A stretch of 37,160 nt of DNA, taken from the NCBI RefSeq assembly GCF_000307775.2, contig NZ_KK020676.1:158843-196002 (forward strand), read 5' to 3'. The DNA is from Stutzerimonas stutzeri KOS6. GTDB taxonomy: Bacteria > Pseudomonadota > Gammaproteobacteria > Pseudomonadales > Pseudomonadaceae. The position numbers were made by a program, and so were the translations under genes. Below, in pieces: positions 1-8,527 of the stretch (its first letter is position 1; the number at the start of each line of letters is the position of its first letter). Under the pieces are notes generated by a model. It saw only the letters and a list, made by a program, of their open reading frames with translations, ran no database searches and was not told the origin of the DNA.

Positions 1-13
1 AGGCCTTCGGCCT

Positions 14-95
14 GCATCGCCGCGGGGGCGCACCTCCCACGGCGGGTTGGTGTGGGCTGGTGGCCTTCGTGGGAGGCCCGACCTCGGGGCGATGC
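14..95. repeat. REP-like inverted pair downstream of tatE
   Basis: Two arms of 28 bp (14-41 and 68-95) face each other in inverted orientation with a 26-bp spacer. The outer 8 bp (GCATCGCC / GGCGATGC) and inner 9 bp (CCTCCCACG / CGTGGGAGG) are perfect complements, while the middle of the arms is diverged. This is the BIME-like architecture of Pseudomonas REP elements. It lies between the 3' end of the nos operon and whatever precedes the window, so it may act as a transcript-end structure. Two other inverted pairs with the same architecture but different cores lie at 21059-21123 and 37030-37116. Confidence 0.6.
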
Positions 96-151
96 TTTTG
101 GGGTTGGGCAGGCCTTCCGCGATACTTTTCAATGACGCCGGATAAAGCCGC

Positions 152-334
152 CTACTTCAGCTCCTGCTTGACGGTATCGGCCGAAGCCGTCGTTTCGCCG
201 TCATTCATCGACTTGCGAAAGCCGCTGATCGCGCTGCCGAGATCGGAGCCCAGACCGCGCAGGCGCCTGGTGCCGAACAGCATGACGACGATCAGAAGAA
301 GGATCAGAAGTTGCCAGACGCTGATACCCATCAT
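152..334 (-). CDS. tatE: TatA/TatE-family twin-arginine translocase subunit
   Basis: A 60-residue protein with the TatA/E layout. It has a short periplasmic N-terminus, one hydrophobic helix (about residues 5-20, [19 protein letters not shown]), the conserved F-G hinge, and then an amphipathic helix rich in G, S, R and K followed by a charged tail. It is the last gene of the nos operon, 36 bp after nosL, as in P. stutzeri where tatE closes nosRZDFYL. The likely role is to support Tat export of folded, cofactor-bearing NosZ (and perhaps NosR-related cargo) to the periplasm. It probably supplements a housekeeping TatABC elsewhere, because no tatB or tatC is present here. At 60 residues it is shorter than most TatA proteins, which fits TatE. 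Confidence 0.92.
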   Translation of the reverse strand: MMGISVWQLLILLLIVVMLFGTRRLRGLGSDLGSAISGFRKSMNDGETTASADTVKQELK

Positions 335-370
335 TGTGCTTACCTCGGATGTGTTGGAGATGATCGCGGC

Positions 371-943
371 TCAGTGACCCGCGTGTGCGTTGTGTTGCGC
401 GCCGGCGGCATGCCCGTGCATGCCGCCGTGCTGCATGCTCGCCGCTTCCTGCAGCAGAGCCTGATCGATTTCCTCGAAGTGCAGAACGCGACCGCCGTGC
501 TCCTCGGCCATGCGCCGGGCGGCCTGCTCTTCAGCGAAGCTTGCCAGCGACGCGCCCATGGCGGCCTTGAGCGAGGTGCCGACGACATAGTAGGCGCTGG
601 TTGCGTCGATCAGGTGATTGTCATCGGGCTTTTCCCAAACGCTACGGCCCATGTCGTGTACGTACAGCCTGGCATCGAGCAGACGATTCTCCGGCTGCAG
701 CCACCAGCCAAGCATTTCGGCCGTGGAGCAGAATTTCTTCACGCCCCCCTTATCCACCGCCTGGCCCTTGGGCCCGGGGAAGTCGCTGATGATCATGCCG
801 CAGACGTGGCATTCGTCCGCGTCGTGAAAGGCCACCGGCTCGAGCGCTTGCCGGACCTCCTCCTTCTCGCCGCAGCCGGCCAGGCCAATGGCGAGCAACA
901 GGGCCAGGAGCGTTCCGGCGCCGATGCGATGCAGTGCGTTCAT
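371..943 (-). CDS. nosL: NosL copper-binding lipoprotein
   Basis: A 190-residue outer-membrane or periplasmic lipoprotein. The N-terminus has a signal peptide ending in the lipobox LAGC (Cys about 28). The start at 943 is chosen because a GGAAA-type ribosome site precedes it and the signal peptide begins there; the frame stays open further upstream but would overlap nosY. The conserved C-x-x-C-G-M motif (CHVCGM) is the Cu(I) site of the family. NosL delivers copper to NosZ apoprotein. The C-terminus is a His/Met/Gly-rich tail (about residues 170-190) with roughly seven His and three Met, likely an extra metal-binding segment. It lies between nosY and tatE, 29 bp after nosY. Confidence 0.95.
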   Translation of the reverse strand: MNALHRIGAGTLLALLLAIGLAGCGEKEEVRQALEPVAFHDADECHVCGMIISDFPGPKGQAVDKGGVKKFCSTAEMLGWWLQPENRLLDARLYVHDMGRSVWEKPDDNHLIDATSAYYVVGTSLKAAMGASLASFAEEQAARRMAEEHGGRVLHFEEIDQALLQEAASMQHGGMHGHAAGAQHNAHAGH

Positions 944-972
944 AGAGGGATTTCCTTTTCGATTCACGGAAG

Positions 973-1803
973 TCAGGCCAGACGCCGGCGGAAGATGCCG
1001 AACGCCAGCAGCAGCGAAATGCCGATCCAGGCCAGCAGGCACAGCCAGAGCACCGCGGCCGGTACCGGCAGGTCGGCGCCCAGCGACAGCACCCCCATGG
1101 CACTGCCGCTGCCTTCGAAGCCGGACAGGTTGATCAGCCGGTAGATGTCGGTGGGATTGAGCAGCAGCAGCCAGGGCAGCAGCTCCGGATTGAACTTGCC
1201 TTCGCTGAGCACCAGCAGCGCGAGCAAGACCAGATCGAACACCAACACGAAGAGAAACCACACCCCGAGCGCCAGCCCGGCGGCGCTGGACTTCTCGTTG
1301 ACCTTGCCACTGAGCACGTAGGCGAAGGCGAGGAACACCCAGCCGAGCAGCGTCGAGGAGATCATGAAGCGGCCGAACGCCCAGAACAGCATGCCGAGCT
1401 CGACGCCTTCGACCAGCACGGCGATGGCCAGCGCCGCGCAGCCGAAGCCGATCAGCACCGCCAGGGCGAGGATCAGCCCGTGGCCGACGAACTTGCCGAG
1501 CAGGATCTGCCCGCGCCCCAGCGGATAGGTCAGCAGCAGCATCAGCGTGCCACCTTCGTCCTCGCCGACGATGGCGTCATAGGCCAGCAGCAGCGCGATC
1601 AGCGGCATCAGGAAGGTGGCCAGGCTGGCCAGGCTGGCGATGGTCGCCGGGATCGAGGTGAAGCCCAATTGCCCGGACGCGGCCGCGCCGAGCCAGGCGA
1701 TGCCCACCGCGAGCACGGCGAAGAGCAAACTGATGGCGAGCAACCAGCGATTGCGCAGGCCGTCGCTGAGTTCCTTGCGGGCGATGTTCCAGACCTGGTT
1801 CAT
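973..1803 (-). CDS. nosY: NosY ABC-2 type membrane permease
   Basis: A 276-residue inner-membrane protein with about six hydrophobic segments and the opening typical of ABC-2 permeases ([18 protein letters not shown]). It contains the family's [18 protein letters not shown] segment after the second helix. With NosF (ATPase) and NosD (periplasmic beta-helix) it forms the NosDFY complex, needed to assemble the Cu4S CuZ site of N2O reductase. Current models have it coupling ATP hydrolysis to sulfur supply or to metal and sulfur transfer at NosD. Its start codon overlaps the nosF stop by 4 bases (ATGA), so translation is coupled. It is followed by nosL. Confidence 0.96.
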   Translation of the reverse strand: MNQVWNIARKELSDGLRNRWLLAISLLFAVLAVGIAWLGAAASGQLGFTSIPATIASLASLATFLMPLIALLLAYDAIVGEDEGGTLMLLLTYPLGRGQILLGKFVGHGLILALAVLIGFGCAALAIAVLVEGVELGMLFWAFGRFMISSTLLGWVFLAFAYVLSGKVNEKSSAAGLALGVWFLFVLVFDLVLLALLVLSEGKFNPELLPWLLLLNPTDIYRLINLSGFEGSGSAMGVLSLGADLPVPAAVLWLCLLAWIGISLLLAFGIFRRRLA

Positions 1804-2726
1804 GGGCGACCCTCCTGGACGCGCACGTCACCGGCGCGCTCCATGTAATGGCGGTAGAGGTCTTCCAGCGACGGCTGGTGGATCTCGATGTCCTCCGGCT
1901 CGCTCTCGCCCAGCAGCTGGCGCAGCAACAGCAGCTTGTGGCCGTTGACCGCGACCACCTCCAGGCTTGATTCGCTGAGGCCACGGGCGCTGTGCCCGGC
2001 ATCGGTCCAGCGTTGCAGCCAGCTGTCGCGCTCGCTGATGCCGCTGGCACGGATGCGCACCGGCAGCCCGGCTTCGGCACGCAGCTGCACCAGACTGCCG
2101 GCCGCCTGCAGACGGCCCTTGGCGAGGATCGCTGCGCGGTTGATGTGCGCCTCGACACCCGGCAGTACGTGGGAGCAGAGGATGACGCTGGTGCCGCGCT
2201 GACGCAGGCGGTCGATCAGCAGGTAGAGATCGCCAGTGGCGATCGGATCGAGGCCCACGGTCGGCTCGTCGAGCAGCAGCAGGCGGGGTTCGCCGAGCAG
2301 CGCCTGGGCCAGGCCGAGGCGTTGGCGCATGCCCTTGGAATAGGTCTTCACCCGCCTATCGGCGGCATGCGCCAGGCCGACCTGCTCGAGCAGGTCGTCC
2401 ACCTGGCTCAGCGCCGCGCCCTTCAGGCGGGCGAAATGATGCAGGGTTTCATGGCCGCTCAGTTGCGGATAGAAGGTCACGTTCTCCGGCAGATAGCCGA
2501 GTTGGCGGCGCACCTGCGGATCGTTCGGCGCGCGGCCGAGGACTTTCACCTGGCCCTCGCTCGGCGCGAGCAGGCCGAGGATCAGCTTCATGCTGGTGGT
2601 CTTGCCCGCGCCGTTATGGCCGAACAGCCCCAGCACCTCGCCTTCAGCGAGGTTCAGGTTCAGATCGTGCAGCACGGTCATGCTGCCGTAACGCTGGCTT
2701 ACGCCCTGGATCTCGACGGCGTTCAT
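1800..2726 (-). CDS. nosF: NosF ABC transporter ATPase
   Basis: A 308-residue cytoplasmic ATP-binding subunit of NosDFY. The Walker A motif GHNGAGKTT lies at residues 36-44, the ABC signature YSKGM at about 129-133, Walker B LLLLDEP at about 149-155, and the switch His in VILCSHV near 186. The length matches the family, with a C-terminal extension beyond the nucleotide-binding domain. It powers the NosDFY maturation machine for the CuZ centre of NosZ. The start overlaps the nosD stop by 4 bases, and the stop overlaps the nosY start by 4 bases, giving a tightly coupled nosDFY block. Confidence 0.97.
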   Translation of the reverse strand: MNAVEIQGVSQRYGSMTVLHDLNLNLAEGEVLGLFGHNGAGKTTSMKLILGLLAPSEGQVKVLGRAPNDPQVRRQLGYLPENVTFYPQLSGHETLHHFARLKGAALSQVDDLLEQVGLAHAADRRVKTYSKGMRQRLGLAQALLGEPRLLLLDEPTVGLDPIATGDLYLLIDRLRQRGTSVILCSHVLPGVEAHINRAAILAKGRLQAAGSLVQLRAEAGLPVRIRASGISERDSWLQRWTDAGHSARGLSESSLEVVAVNGHKLLLLRQLLGESEPEDIEIHQPSLEDLYRHYMERAGDVRVQEGRP

Positions 2727-4033
2727 GACGTTGGCTCCTGCTTTTCGGTTAGGCGTTCTTCGGTGGGCAGCTTCATCAGCGGATGGCTGTCCTGCACACC
2801 CGGCGCCTTGACCACCGGGAAGGCGCGTTGCACCCAGCGCAGCACCTCGATGCTCGGGCTGTTCATCAGCAGGCGCACCTGCGGGTAGAGCCAGAGCAGG
2901 CGGTCGACGTTGTCGTTGGGTTCGTAGGCGACATCGCCCAGGCCGTCGTCATTGCGATCCCACCCCAGGTAATCGCTCCAGTAGTTGCCGCGGCCGTCCA
3001 CCGACCACTCCTGGGTACGGGTGGCGACATACTTGACCTGCTGGCGGTTGCCGACGAAGGCGTTGCCGGCGATGCGGTTATCCTCCGAGCCGGCGGTCAG
3101 GTGGATGCCCAGCGAGCTGTTCTCGAAGCGGTTGTTCTCGATGGTGTTGAACAGCGAGTTATAGATAAACAGCGCCTTGCCCTCGCCGCCGCTGATCATG
3201 CTGTCGCCGCCGGTGTCGCCACGCTGCACGGCGCTGACGAAGTTGTCCCTGAGCGTCGAGTAGGTGATGTAGTTCATCAGGATGCCGTAGTTCTGATCCT
3301 GCTCGGAGCGGTTGCCGATCACGGTCAGCTTGCGGCTCTGCATCAGCGCGTAACCGGTGCGGGTGCGGCGGGTGATGTTGCCGATCACGCTGTTGTCGTT
3401 GGCGAACATGTAGTGCACGCCATAGCGCAGGTCCTCGAGGACGTTGCCTTCGAGGTGGTTGCCGTTCGAGGTGTCGATGTAGATGCCGTCGCGGGTATCG
3501 CGGACGTAGTTGCCGATGATCCGCGCGCCGCTCACGGCATACAGGTGGATGCCGTTGCCACGGTCCTGGGAGCGCACCGAAGGGTCGCCCACGATGTGGT
3601 TGCCGCGCAGTTCGACATCGCGGGAACCATCGACCCAGACCCCGAAACCGGGGCCCTGCAGGCGGTTATTGTGCAGCGCGGCGCCCTGCGCAGCAGCCTC
3701 GACGAAGACGCCGGAGTCCATCGCGGTGAGGTCGCGCCCCCAGTTGCGCAGCGTGCAGTTCTCCACCTGCACCCCGGCGGCGCCAATGGTCAGTGCATTG
3801 CCGCGGCCCTGGGCATCGAACACCGCGCCGGCATCGCAGAGCAGCTGCATCGGACCGTCGATACGGTACTGGCCCTGGTATTCGCCGGCCGGCAGGCGCC
3901 AGCGGTTGTCGCCCATGGCCTGCAATGGCAGCTCGATAACCGGCTGCGGCGCGGCCTGTGCCAGCGCGGCGAGCAGCGCCAGTGCGCAAGCGCTCGGCAG
4001 CCGCAACGAATGGATCGCCTGATTTCTGAGCAC
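2723..4033 (-). CDS. nosD: NosD periplasmic copper/sulfur maturation protein
   Basis: A 436-residue protein with a Sec signal peptide (basic N-terminus, core [16 protein letters not shown], cleavage near residue 28). A right-handed parallel beta-helix of CASH/pectate-lyase type follows, visible as repeated N-x-I/V-x-x-N turns such as NHIVGD, NYVRDT, NHLEGN, NSVIGN and NTIENN. NosD binds NosFY in the periplasm and interacts with NosZ and NosL during CuZ site assembly. The start is GTG at 4033, with AAGG about 9 bases upstream; no better ATG precedes the signal peptide. Two strong hairpins separate it from nosZ, which suggests nosZ and nosDFYL transcripts are adjusted to different levels. The 3' end overlaps nosF. 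Confidence 0.96.
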   Translation of the reverse strand: MLRNQAIHSLRLPSACALALLAALAQAAPQPVIELPLQAMGDNRWRLPAGEYQGQYRIDGPMQLLCDAGAVFDAQGRGNALTIGAAGVQVENCTLRNWGRDLTAMDSGVFVEAAAQGAALHNNRLQGPGFGVWVDGSRDVELRGNHIVGDPSVRSQDRGNGIHLYAVSGARIIGNYVRDTRDGIYIDTSNGNHLEGNVLEDLRYGVHYMFANDNSVIGNITRRTRTGYALMQSRKLTVIGNRSEQDQNYGILMNYITYSTLRDNFVSAVQRGDTGGDSMISGGEGKALFIYNSLFNTIENNRFENSSLGIHLTAGSEDNRIAGNAFVGNRQQVKYVATRTQEWSVDGRGNYWSDYLGWDRNDDGLGDVAYEPNDNVDRLLWLYPQVRLLMNSPSIEVLRWVQRAFPVVKAPGVQDSHPLMKLPTEERLTEKQEPTS

Positions 4034-4073
4034 GACGTTTACCTTCTTCAGCGTTCAGGCAGGAATTCTGTGG

Positions 4074-4140
4074 CGGTCCCGACGCTCAGGCCGGGACCGT
4101 GACGGGTGAAGCAAGCCGGCCCCTGGCAACGGGGCCGGCT
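4074..4140 (-). terminator. Two tandem hairpins between nosZ and nosD
   Basis: The first hairpin after nosZ has a perfect 10-bp stem, AGCCGGCCCC / GGGGCCGGCT (4114-4123 and 4131-4140), with a 7-base loop. The second has a perfect 8-bp stem, CGGTCCCG / CGGGACCG (4074-4081 and 4092-4099), with a 10-base loop. Neither is followed by a long T run on the minus strand, so these are more likely a partial terminator or a 3'-end stabiliser of the nosZ message than a full stop. They occupy most of the 113-bp gap. Confidence 0.6.
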
Positions 4141-4146
4141 CCGGCA

Positions 4147-6060
4147 TCAGGCCGGCTCGACCATCATGCGGCCGACCATCTCCATGTGCAGCGCGTGGCA
4201 GAACCAGCTGCAGTAGTACCAGTGCAGTCCCGGCTTGTCGGCGACGAAGGTCACCGAGGAGGTCTGCTGCGGGCTGATCTCCATGCTCACACCGTGGTTG
4301 ACCATGACGAAGCCGTGGGACACGTCCTCGATCTGGTCGATGTTGGTGATGACCACGGTGACCTCATCGCCCTGCTTGACGGTGAACTCCTGCACGCCGT
4401 AGCTGGGTGCCATCGAGGTCATGTAGACGCGCACCTTGTTGCCGTCGCGGATGACCTTGTTGTCGGTCTCCAGGTTGATGCCGTCCTTCTTCGCCATGGC
4501 CACGGTGCCGGCGAAGAACGGGTCGTTGCGATCCCAGATCTTCTTGGTCTTGATCTGGTCGCGACGGGCCATGATGCAGTCGTGCGGCTCGGCATAGGTC
4601 GGGCCGTCGTGGACCAGCTTCATCTCCTCGCCGGAGATGTCGATCAGCTGGTCGTTTTCCGGGTGCAGCGGGCCGGTCGGCAGGAAGCGGTCCTTGCCGA
4701 ACTTGCACAGCGCCACCAGCCACTTGCCATCGGCTTCGCTGGTTTCGCAGAGCGAGGCGTGGATGTGGCCCGGCTGGTAGTGCACATCGAGCTTCTGCTT
4801 GATGTAGTTGACCTTCTCGCCGTTGTAGGCGCGCACCGCGTCGGCCATGTTCCACTTGACCACTTGGCTGTCGATGAACACGGTGGTGTAGGCGTTGCCG
4901 CGACCGTCGAAGGTGGTGTGCAGCGGGCCGAGGCCCAGTTCCACTTCGGCGGCGATGGTGTCGCGCGGGTCCTTGAGCTTGCCGGCGAACAGGTCGGGCA
5001 GCTTGGCGATCTCGATCATCGATACGGTCGGCGAGAGCTTGCCGTTGGCGATGAAGTACTTGCCGTCGGACGAGGTGTTGCAGCCGTGCGGGTTCTTCGG
5101 CACCGGGATGTAGCGGGTGAACGGGCTGTCCTTCTCGGCCTTCTTGCGGCCGTCGAGCACCGGCACCTTGGAGTCGCCGAGGGTGATGAACTTGCCGGCC
5201 TTGACCGCCTTCTCCGCCGCCTCGATGTCGAACACCACGACCCAGTCGCGCTCGTTGCGCATCATGCCGCCGAGGTCGTAGGCCTTCTCCGAGTTGTAGC
5301 AGGTGGCAGCGGTGAAGCGGCCGGTGTAGTCGGCATCGGTATTGTCCAGGTTGCCGTCGACGATGATCTGGAAGGCCATCTCCATCTTTTCGGCATCGAT
5401 GACGTTGTACATGGTGTAGCTGTTTTCATCCTGCAGATCGAAGACCTTGCCGTCGTTCGGGTGCGGGATGACGAATTCGGCGTTGGCGAACACATACTTG
5501 GTGTGCGGCACCTTCTGCAGACGCAGGCCGTGGATGGCCTGGCAGTTCGGCACGGTGATCATCTTGTCGCACTTCATGATATCCAGGCGGATACGCGCGA
5601 CGCGGGTGTTGGCCTTGTCGTTGATGAACAGGTACTTGCCGTCGTACTTGCCGTCGGTCATGGAGATGTGCGGGTGGTGGCAGTCGCCGTTACGGAACCT
5701 GGCGCTGTCGCCCATGATCGCGCGGCTTTCGTTGGTGATGCCCCAGCCGGTGGCGGAGTCGACGTTGAACACCGGGATGCGCATCAGTTCGCGCATCGAC
5801 GGGATGCCCATCACCCGCACTTCGCCCTGGTGGCCACCGCTCCAGAAGCCGTAGTAATCATCCAGTTCACCGGGCGCCACGTGGATGCTCTGCTGCGCAT
5901 CCTTGACCGCCGCGGCCCAGGACTCGCGGCTCATCACGGCGCCGCCGAAGGCGGTGGCGGCAACGGCCGCACCGGTCATCGCGCTGGCACCGAGGAAACC
6001 GCGACGGCTCATTCCGCCCTTTTCCAGCACCTCGGGATTGTTCTTGCTCTTGTCACTCAT
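4147..6060 (-). CDS. nosZ: Nitrous-oxide reductase NosZ, clade I (Tat-exported)
   Basis: A 637-residue periplasmic enzyme reducing N2O to N2. The twin-arginine signal SRRGFLG lies at about residues 18-24, which marks clade I. The seven-bladed propeller carries the CuZ histidines, visible in CHHPH, AIHG, NPHGC, GPLHT, GHIHAS and EPHD. The C-terminal cupredoxin domain has the CuA ligands His582, Cys617, Cys621, His625 and Met628 (CSWFCHALHMEM). A strong ribosome site (AAAGGAG) precedes the ATG, 66 bp after nosR. No key ligand is missing and the length is normal. It depends on NosR for electrons, NosDFY and NosL for CuZ, and Tat for export. Confidence 0.99.
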   Translation of the reverse strand: MSDKSKNNPEVLEKGGMSRRGFLGASAMTGAAVAATAFGGAVMSRESWAAAVKDAQQSIHVAPGELDDYYGFWSGGHQGEVRVMGIPSMRELMRIPVFNVDSATGWGITNESRAIMGDSARFRNGDCHHPHISMTDGKYDGKYLFINDKANTRVARIRLDIMKCDKMITVPNCQAIHGLRLQKVPHTKYVFANAEFVIPHPNDGKVFDLQDENSYTMYNVIDAEKMEMAFQIIVDGNLDNTDADYTGRFTAATCYNSEKAYDLGGMMRNERDWVVVFDIEAAEKAVKAGKFITLGDSKVPVLDGRKKAEKDSPFTRYIPVPKNPHGCNTSSDGKYFIANGKLSPTVSMIEIAKLPDLFAGKLKDPRDTIAAEVELGLGPLHTTFDGRGNAYTTVFIDSQVVKWNMADAVRAYNGEKVNYIKQKLDVHYQPGHIHASLCETSEADGKWLVALCKFGKDRFLPTGPLHPENDQLIDISGEEMKLVHDGPTYAEPHDCIMARRDQIKTKKIWDRNDPFFAGTVAMAKKDGINLETDNKVIRDGNKVRVYMTSMAPSYGVQEFTVKQGDEVTVVITNIDQIEDVSHGFVMVNHGVSMEISPQQTSSVTFVADKPGLHWYYCSWFCHALHMEMVGRMMVEPA

Positions 6061-6126
6061 GGGGTTTCGCTCCTTTGGACATCCACTTCAAATACAGCGG
6101 TCGAGCACCTCGCCAGCGGCGACGGC

Positions 6127-8304
6127 TCAGGGTTCCACTACCTGCACCACGGGGATCAGCGACGGCTCGGCCGGCGCCTTCTTGCCGCGCTTGGCGCGCT
6201 TGTTCTTCAGGATCAGCGGCGGGCACTTGTTTTCGTTGTGATAGGTCATCTGGCAGTCCAGGCAGTAGTGGCACTCGTTGTGATTGATGTGCCCATCCGG
6301 GTGGATGGCCTGGATCTCGCATTCCTTGGCGCATAGCTGGCAGGGGCTGCCGCATTCCGGGCGGCGCTTGAGCCAGTCGAACAGGCGGACCTTGCTGCTG
6401 ATCGACAGCGCCGCACCCAGCGGGCAGACGTAGCGGCAGTACACCTTGCGGGTGAAGATGTTGATCACCAGCAGGAACAGCGCGTAGGCGACGAACCACC
6501 ACTGGCGGTCGAACTTGAGGGTGATGGCGGTCTTGAACGGCTCCACCTCGGCGGCCTTCTCGGCGAGCATCATCGACTCGAGGGAGATGCCGAACAGCAC
6601 CAGCAGGACGATGTACTTGATCGCCCAGAGCCGCTCGTGCACGACGAAGGGCAGCTCGTATTGCGGAATCTTCAGCTTGCGGGCGGCCTCGTTGATCAGC
6701 TCCTGCAGCGCACCGAAGGGGCATAGCCAGCCGCAAAACACGCCGCGGCCCCAGAGCAGGATGCTGGCGGCGGTGAAGGTCCAGATGATGAAGATCACCG
6801 GATCGGAGAGGAACAGCTCCCAGCGGAAGTCCTGGAACAGCGCATGCACGAAGGTCAGCACGTTGACCACCGACAACTGCCCCAGCGCGTACCAGCCGAT
6901 GAACACCACGGTGAAGACCAGGTAGCCGCGGCGCAGCCAGTGCAGGAACTGCGGCCGCTGGGTGAAGGTGTCCTGCAGGAACAGGATGACCGTCAGCAGG
7001 CCCAGCGCCGCGAGGATCACGCCGATCTGGAACGACTTCTGGTACCAGATGTTGACCCACAGCGGGCGCTTGGCTTCCTCGATGGCGGCCAGTTCCTCGG
7101 CCGTCGGCTGGGGGCGCTCGATGTACTGCTCGGGCATCTGATACGGCAGTTCGAAGCTGGTGAACATGCCGCTGACCGGACCGGTCTGGCGCCGCACCAG
7201 CAGCTCCAGCGTCCAGGGCGAGCCGGGGTCGAACGCGGCCTGTTGGCGGACGATGAACACCGCCATCTCGCTGAAATCCGGAATGCCGTCGGCGTACACG
7301 TCATCCAGGCGCTGGAAGTCCATGTCGCGGAAGCTGATGACATTGCCGAACTGGCGCAGCTGGACCCGATCGAAGATGCCGCCGCGCACGTAGCCCGAGC
7401 CCTTGAACGAGTATTCGCCGCTGGCCATCACCGCGACGGCGTGCTCGCCGGGCTTGAGCTCGTCCATCAGTGTGCGGTAGTGCGCATCGCCGAGCAGCGC
7501 GCGGCCGATGCTCGGCGGATTGAGATGGGTGGCGTAGAGGTCGATGAAGGTGTCCTGCACCTCATCGGCCGCGGCCTCGTCGATGCCTTCGGCCTCGGTG
7601 CCCTTGAACGCCTGGTCGATGTCGCCCTTGGTCAGGTGCAGGCGGCGAATCGCACCGTTGCCGGTCAGGTCGCTCCAGGTCGCAGGCTGGTAGTAATCCT
7701 CGCGGACGGTCGCCGGCTTCTGCGCGATGCCGCCGTTGTCTTCCACCAGCCCCAGCGACACCGCGACGTCGTGGGCGGCGCGCATGACGATCTCGTTGAC
7801 CACCATCACCGTGACGGTGGCACCGGTGACCGCATCGATGGTGACCGCATTCTCGTCCTGCGAGCGGCCGACCACGACCCGCTGGTCGACCCGGATGCCC
7901 TGGTACTTGGCGTTGAACGCGTGCAGCTCTGCTTCGGGAATGCCGATCAGCAGGATCGGCTCATGGTGTTCGAGCACGTAGGCATCGACGATCACCCCCT
8001 GCGGATCGAGCAGCACCTGCATGTTGATCGGTTTGCCGGAATAGGCGGGGATATCCACCACGTTGATGGACTGGAAGGCATAGCCGAGTATCTCGTCACC
8101 CTTGCTGATGGTGCGGACATGGTAGTCGCCCTCGGCAGCCGAGAGGCTGGCACCGGGGAAGAACTTGTCGAGGCGCTGCTGTTCGGCCTGGTATTCCCTG
8201 GCCTGCAGCGGCAACGCGCAGAACGCCAGGGCCAGAACGATGAGAAGATCCTTGGCCCTGGCGCGTAGAACACCGGACAACGACCAGAACTCGCGGAGCG
8301 CCAT
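6127..8304 (-). CDS. nosR: NosR membrane flavo-iron-sulfur regulator / electron donor
   Basis: A 725-residue membrane protein required for nos expression and for electron flow to NosZ. It has a signal/anchor at residues about 15-35, then a periplasmic FMN-binding domain with the covalent-flavin motif TGATVT at about residue 163. Several transmembrane helices follow, with two CxxxCP motifs (CGWLCP, CRYVCP) between them. The cytoplasmic C-terminus carries two 4Fe-4S cysteine clusters (CQLCAKEC, then CHYCLDC...CPP). I start it at 8304, where AGGTGG sits just upstream and the length matches the known family size. An in-frame ATG at 8340 falls inside the predicted -10 region. It is the first gene of the operon. 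Confidence 0.97.
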   Translation of the reverse strand: MALREFWSLSGVLRARAKDLLIVLALAFCALPLQAREYQAEQQRLDKFFPGASLSAAEGDYHVRTISKGDEILGYAFQSINVVDIPAYSGKPINMQVLLDPQGVIVDAYVLEHHEPILLIGIPEAELHAFNAKYQGIRVDQRVVVGRSQDENAVTIDAVTGATVTVMVVNEIVMRAAHDVAVSLGLVEDNGGIAQKPATVREDYYQPATWSDLTGNGAIRRLHLTKGDIDQAFKGTEAEGIDEAAADEVQDTFIDLYATHLNPPSIGRALLGDAHYRTLMDELKPGEHAVAVMASGEYSFKGSGYVRGGIFDRVQLRQFGNVISFRDMDFQRLDDVYADGIPDFSEMAVFIVRQQAAFDPGSPWTLELLVRRQTGPVSGMFTSFELPYQMPEQYIERPQPTAEELAAIEEAKRPLWVNIWYQKSFQIGVILAALGLLTVILFLQDTFTQRPQFLHWLRRGYLVFTVVFIGWYALGQLSVVNVLTFVHALFQDFRWELFLSDPVIFIIWTFTAASILLWGRGVFCGWLCPFGALQELINEAARKLKIPQYELPFVVHERLWAIKYIVLLVLFGISLESMMLAEKAAEVEPFKTAITLKFDRQWWFVAYALFLLVINIFTRKVYCRYVCPLGAALSISSKVRLFDWLKRRPECGSPCQLCAKECEIQAIHPDGHINHNECHYCLDCQMTYHNENKCPPLILKNKRAKRGKKAPAEPSLIPVVQVVEP

Positions 8305-8338
8305 CAAACCACCTGCTTGCACTATTGATGTGGCTCGC

Positions 8339-8381
8339 ATGGTAGGAGAGCGCCCAGCCGATCCCCCTTGATTGCAATCAA
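8339..8381 (-). promoter_or_regulatory. FNR/DNR/ANR-type box and promoter of nosR
   Basis: A perfect FNR-family palindrome, TTGAT-TGCA-ATCAA, lies at 8368-8381. Placing its centre at -41.5 puts the transcription start near 8333 and a -10-like TACCAT at 8344-8339. This is the class II geometry expected for DNR or ANR activation of nos genes under low oxygen and nitric oxide. The transcription start itself is inferred. Confidence 0.85.
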
Positions 8382-8405
8382 GGACGCCGCCGGCGGCCGC
8401 TTTCG

Positions 8406-8419
8406 TTGGCTTATGTCAA
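8406..8419. promoter_or_regulatory. Second, weaker FNR-like palindrome upstream of nosR
   Basis: TTGGC-TTAT-GTCAA keeps the TTG...CAA core of the FNR-family site and is itself palindromic. Its centre is 38 bp upstream of the strong box. It could be an auxiliary DNR/ANR site or chance similarity. Confidence 0.35.
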
Positions 8420-8482
8420 AGACACGCCCTGCACCCCTAACGAAGTGGGCGGGGCGGTGATGGATGGAGAGCGTGGGGCGTT

Positions 8483-8511
8483 GCCTGCGCGCTCCGTACA
8501 GAGACGCAGGC
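8483..8511 (-). terminator. Possible stem-loop after the acyl-CoA dehydrogenase gene
   Basis: A 7-bp perfect stem (GCCTGCG 8483-8489 / CGCAGGC 8505-8511) lies just 3' of the stop at 8528. There is no T run, so at best this is a weak or Rho-assisted end. Confidence 0.3.
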
Positions 8512-8527
8512 AGCGGAGACGGCGCGC

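Noticed and set aside
4099..6336. Long open frame (745 codons) on the plus strand, antisense to nosZ
   Set aside because: It mirrors nosZ codon by codon in a high-GC genome, is rich in Val/Ala/His/Asp with no domain, and has no ribosome site. NosZ is unambiguous on the other strand.
8305..8340. Upstream in-frame ATG extending NosR by 12 residues
   Set aside because: It falls in the predicted -10 region of the FNR-controlled promoter and has no ribosome site; the 8304 start has AGGTGG and gives the usual family length.
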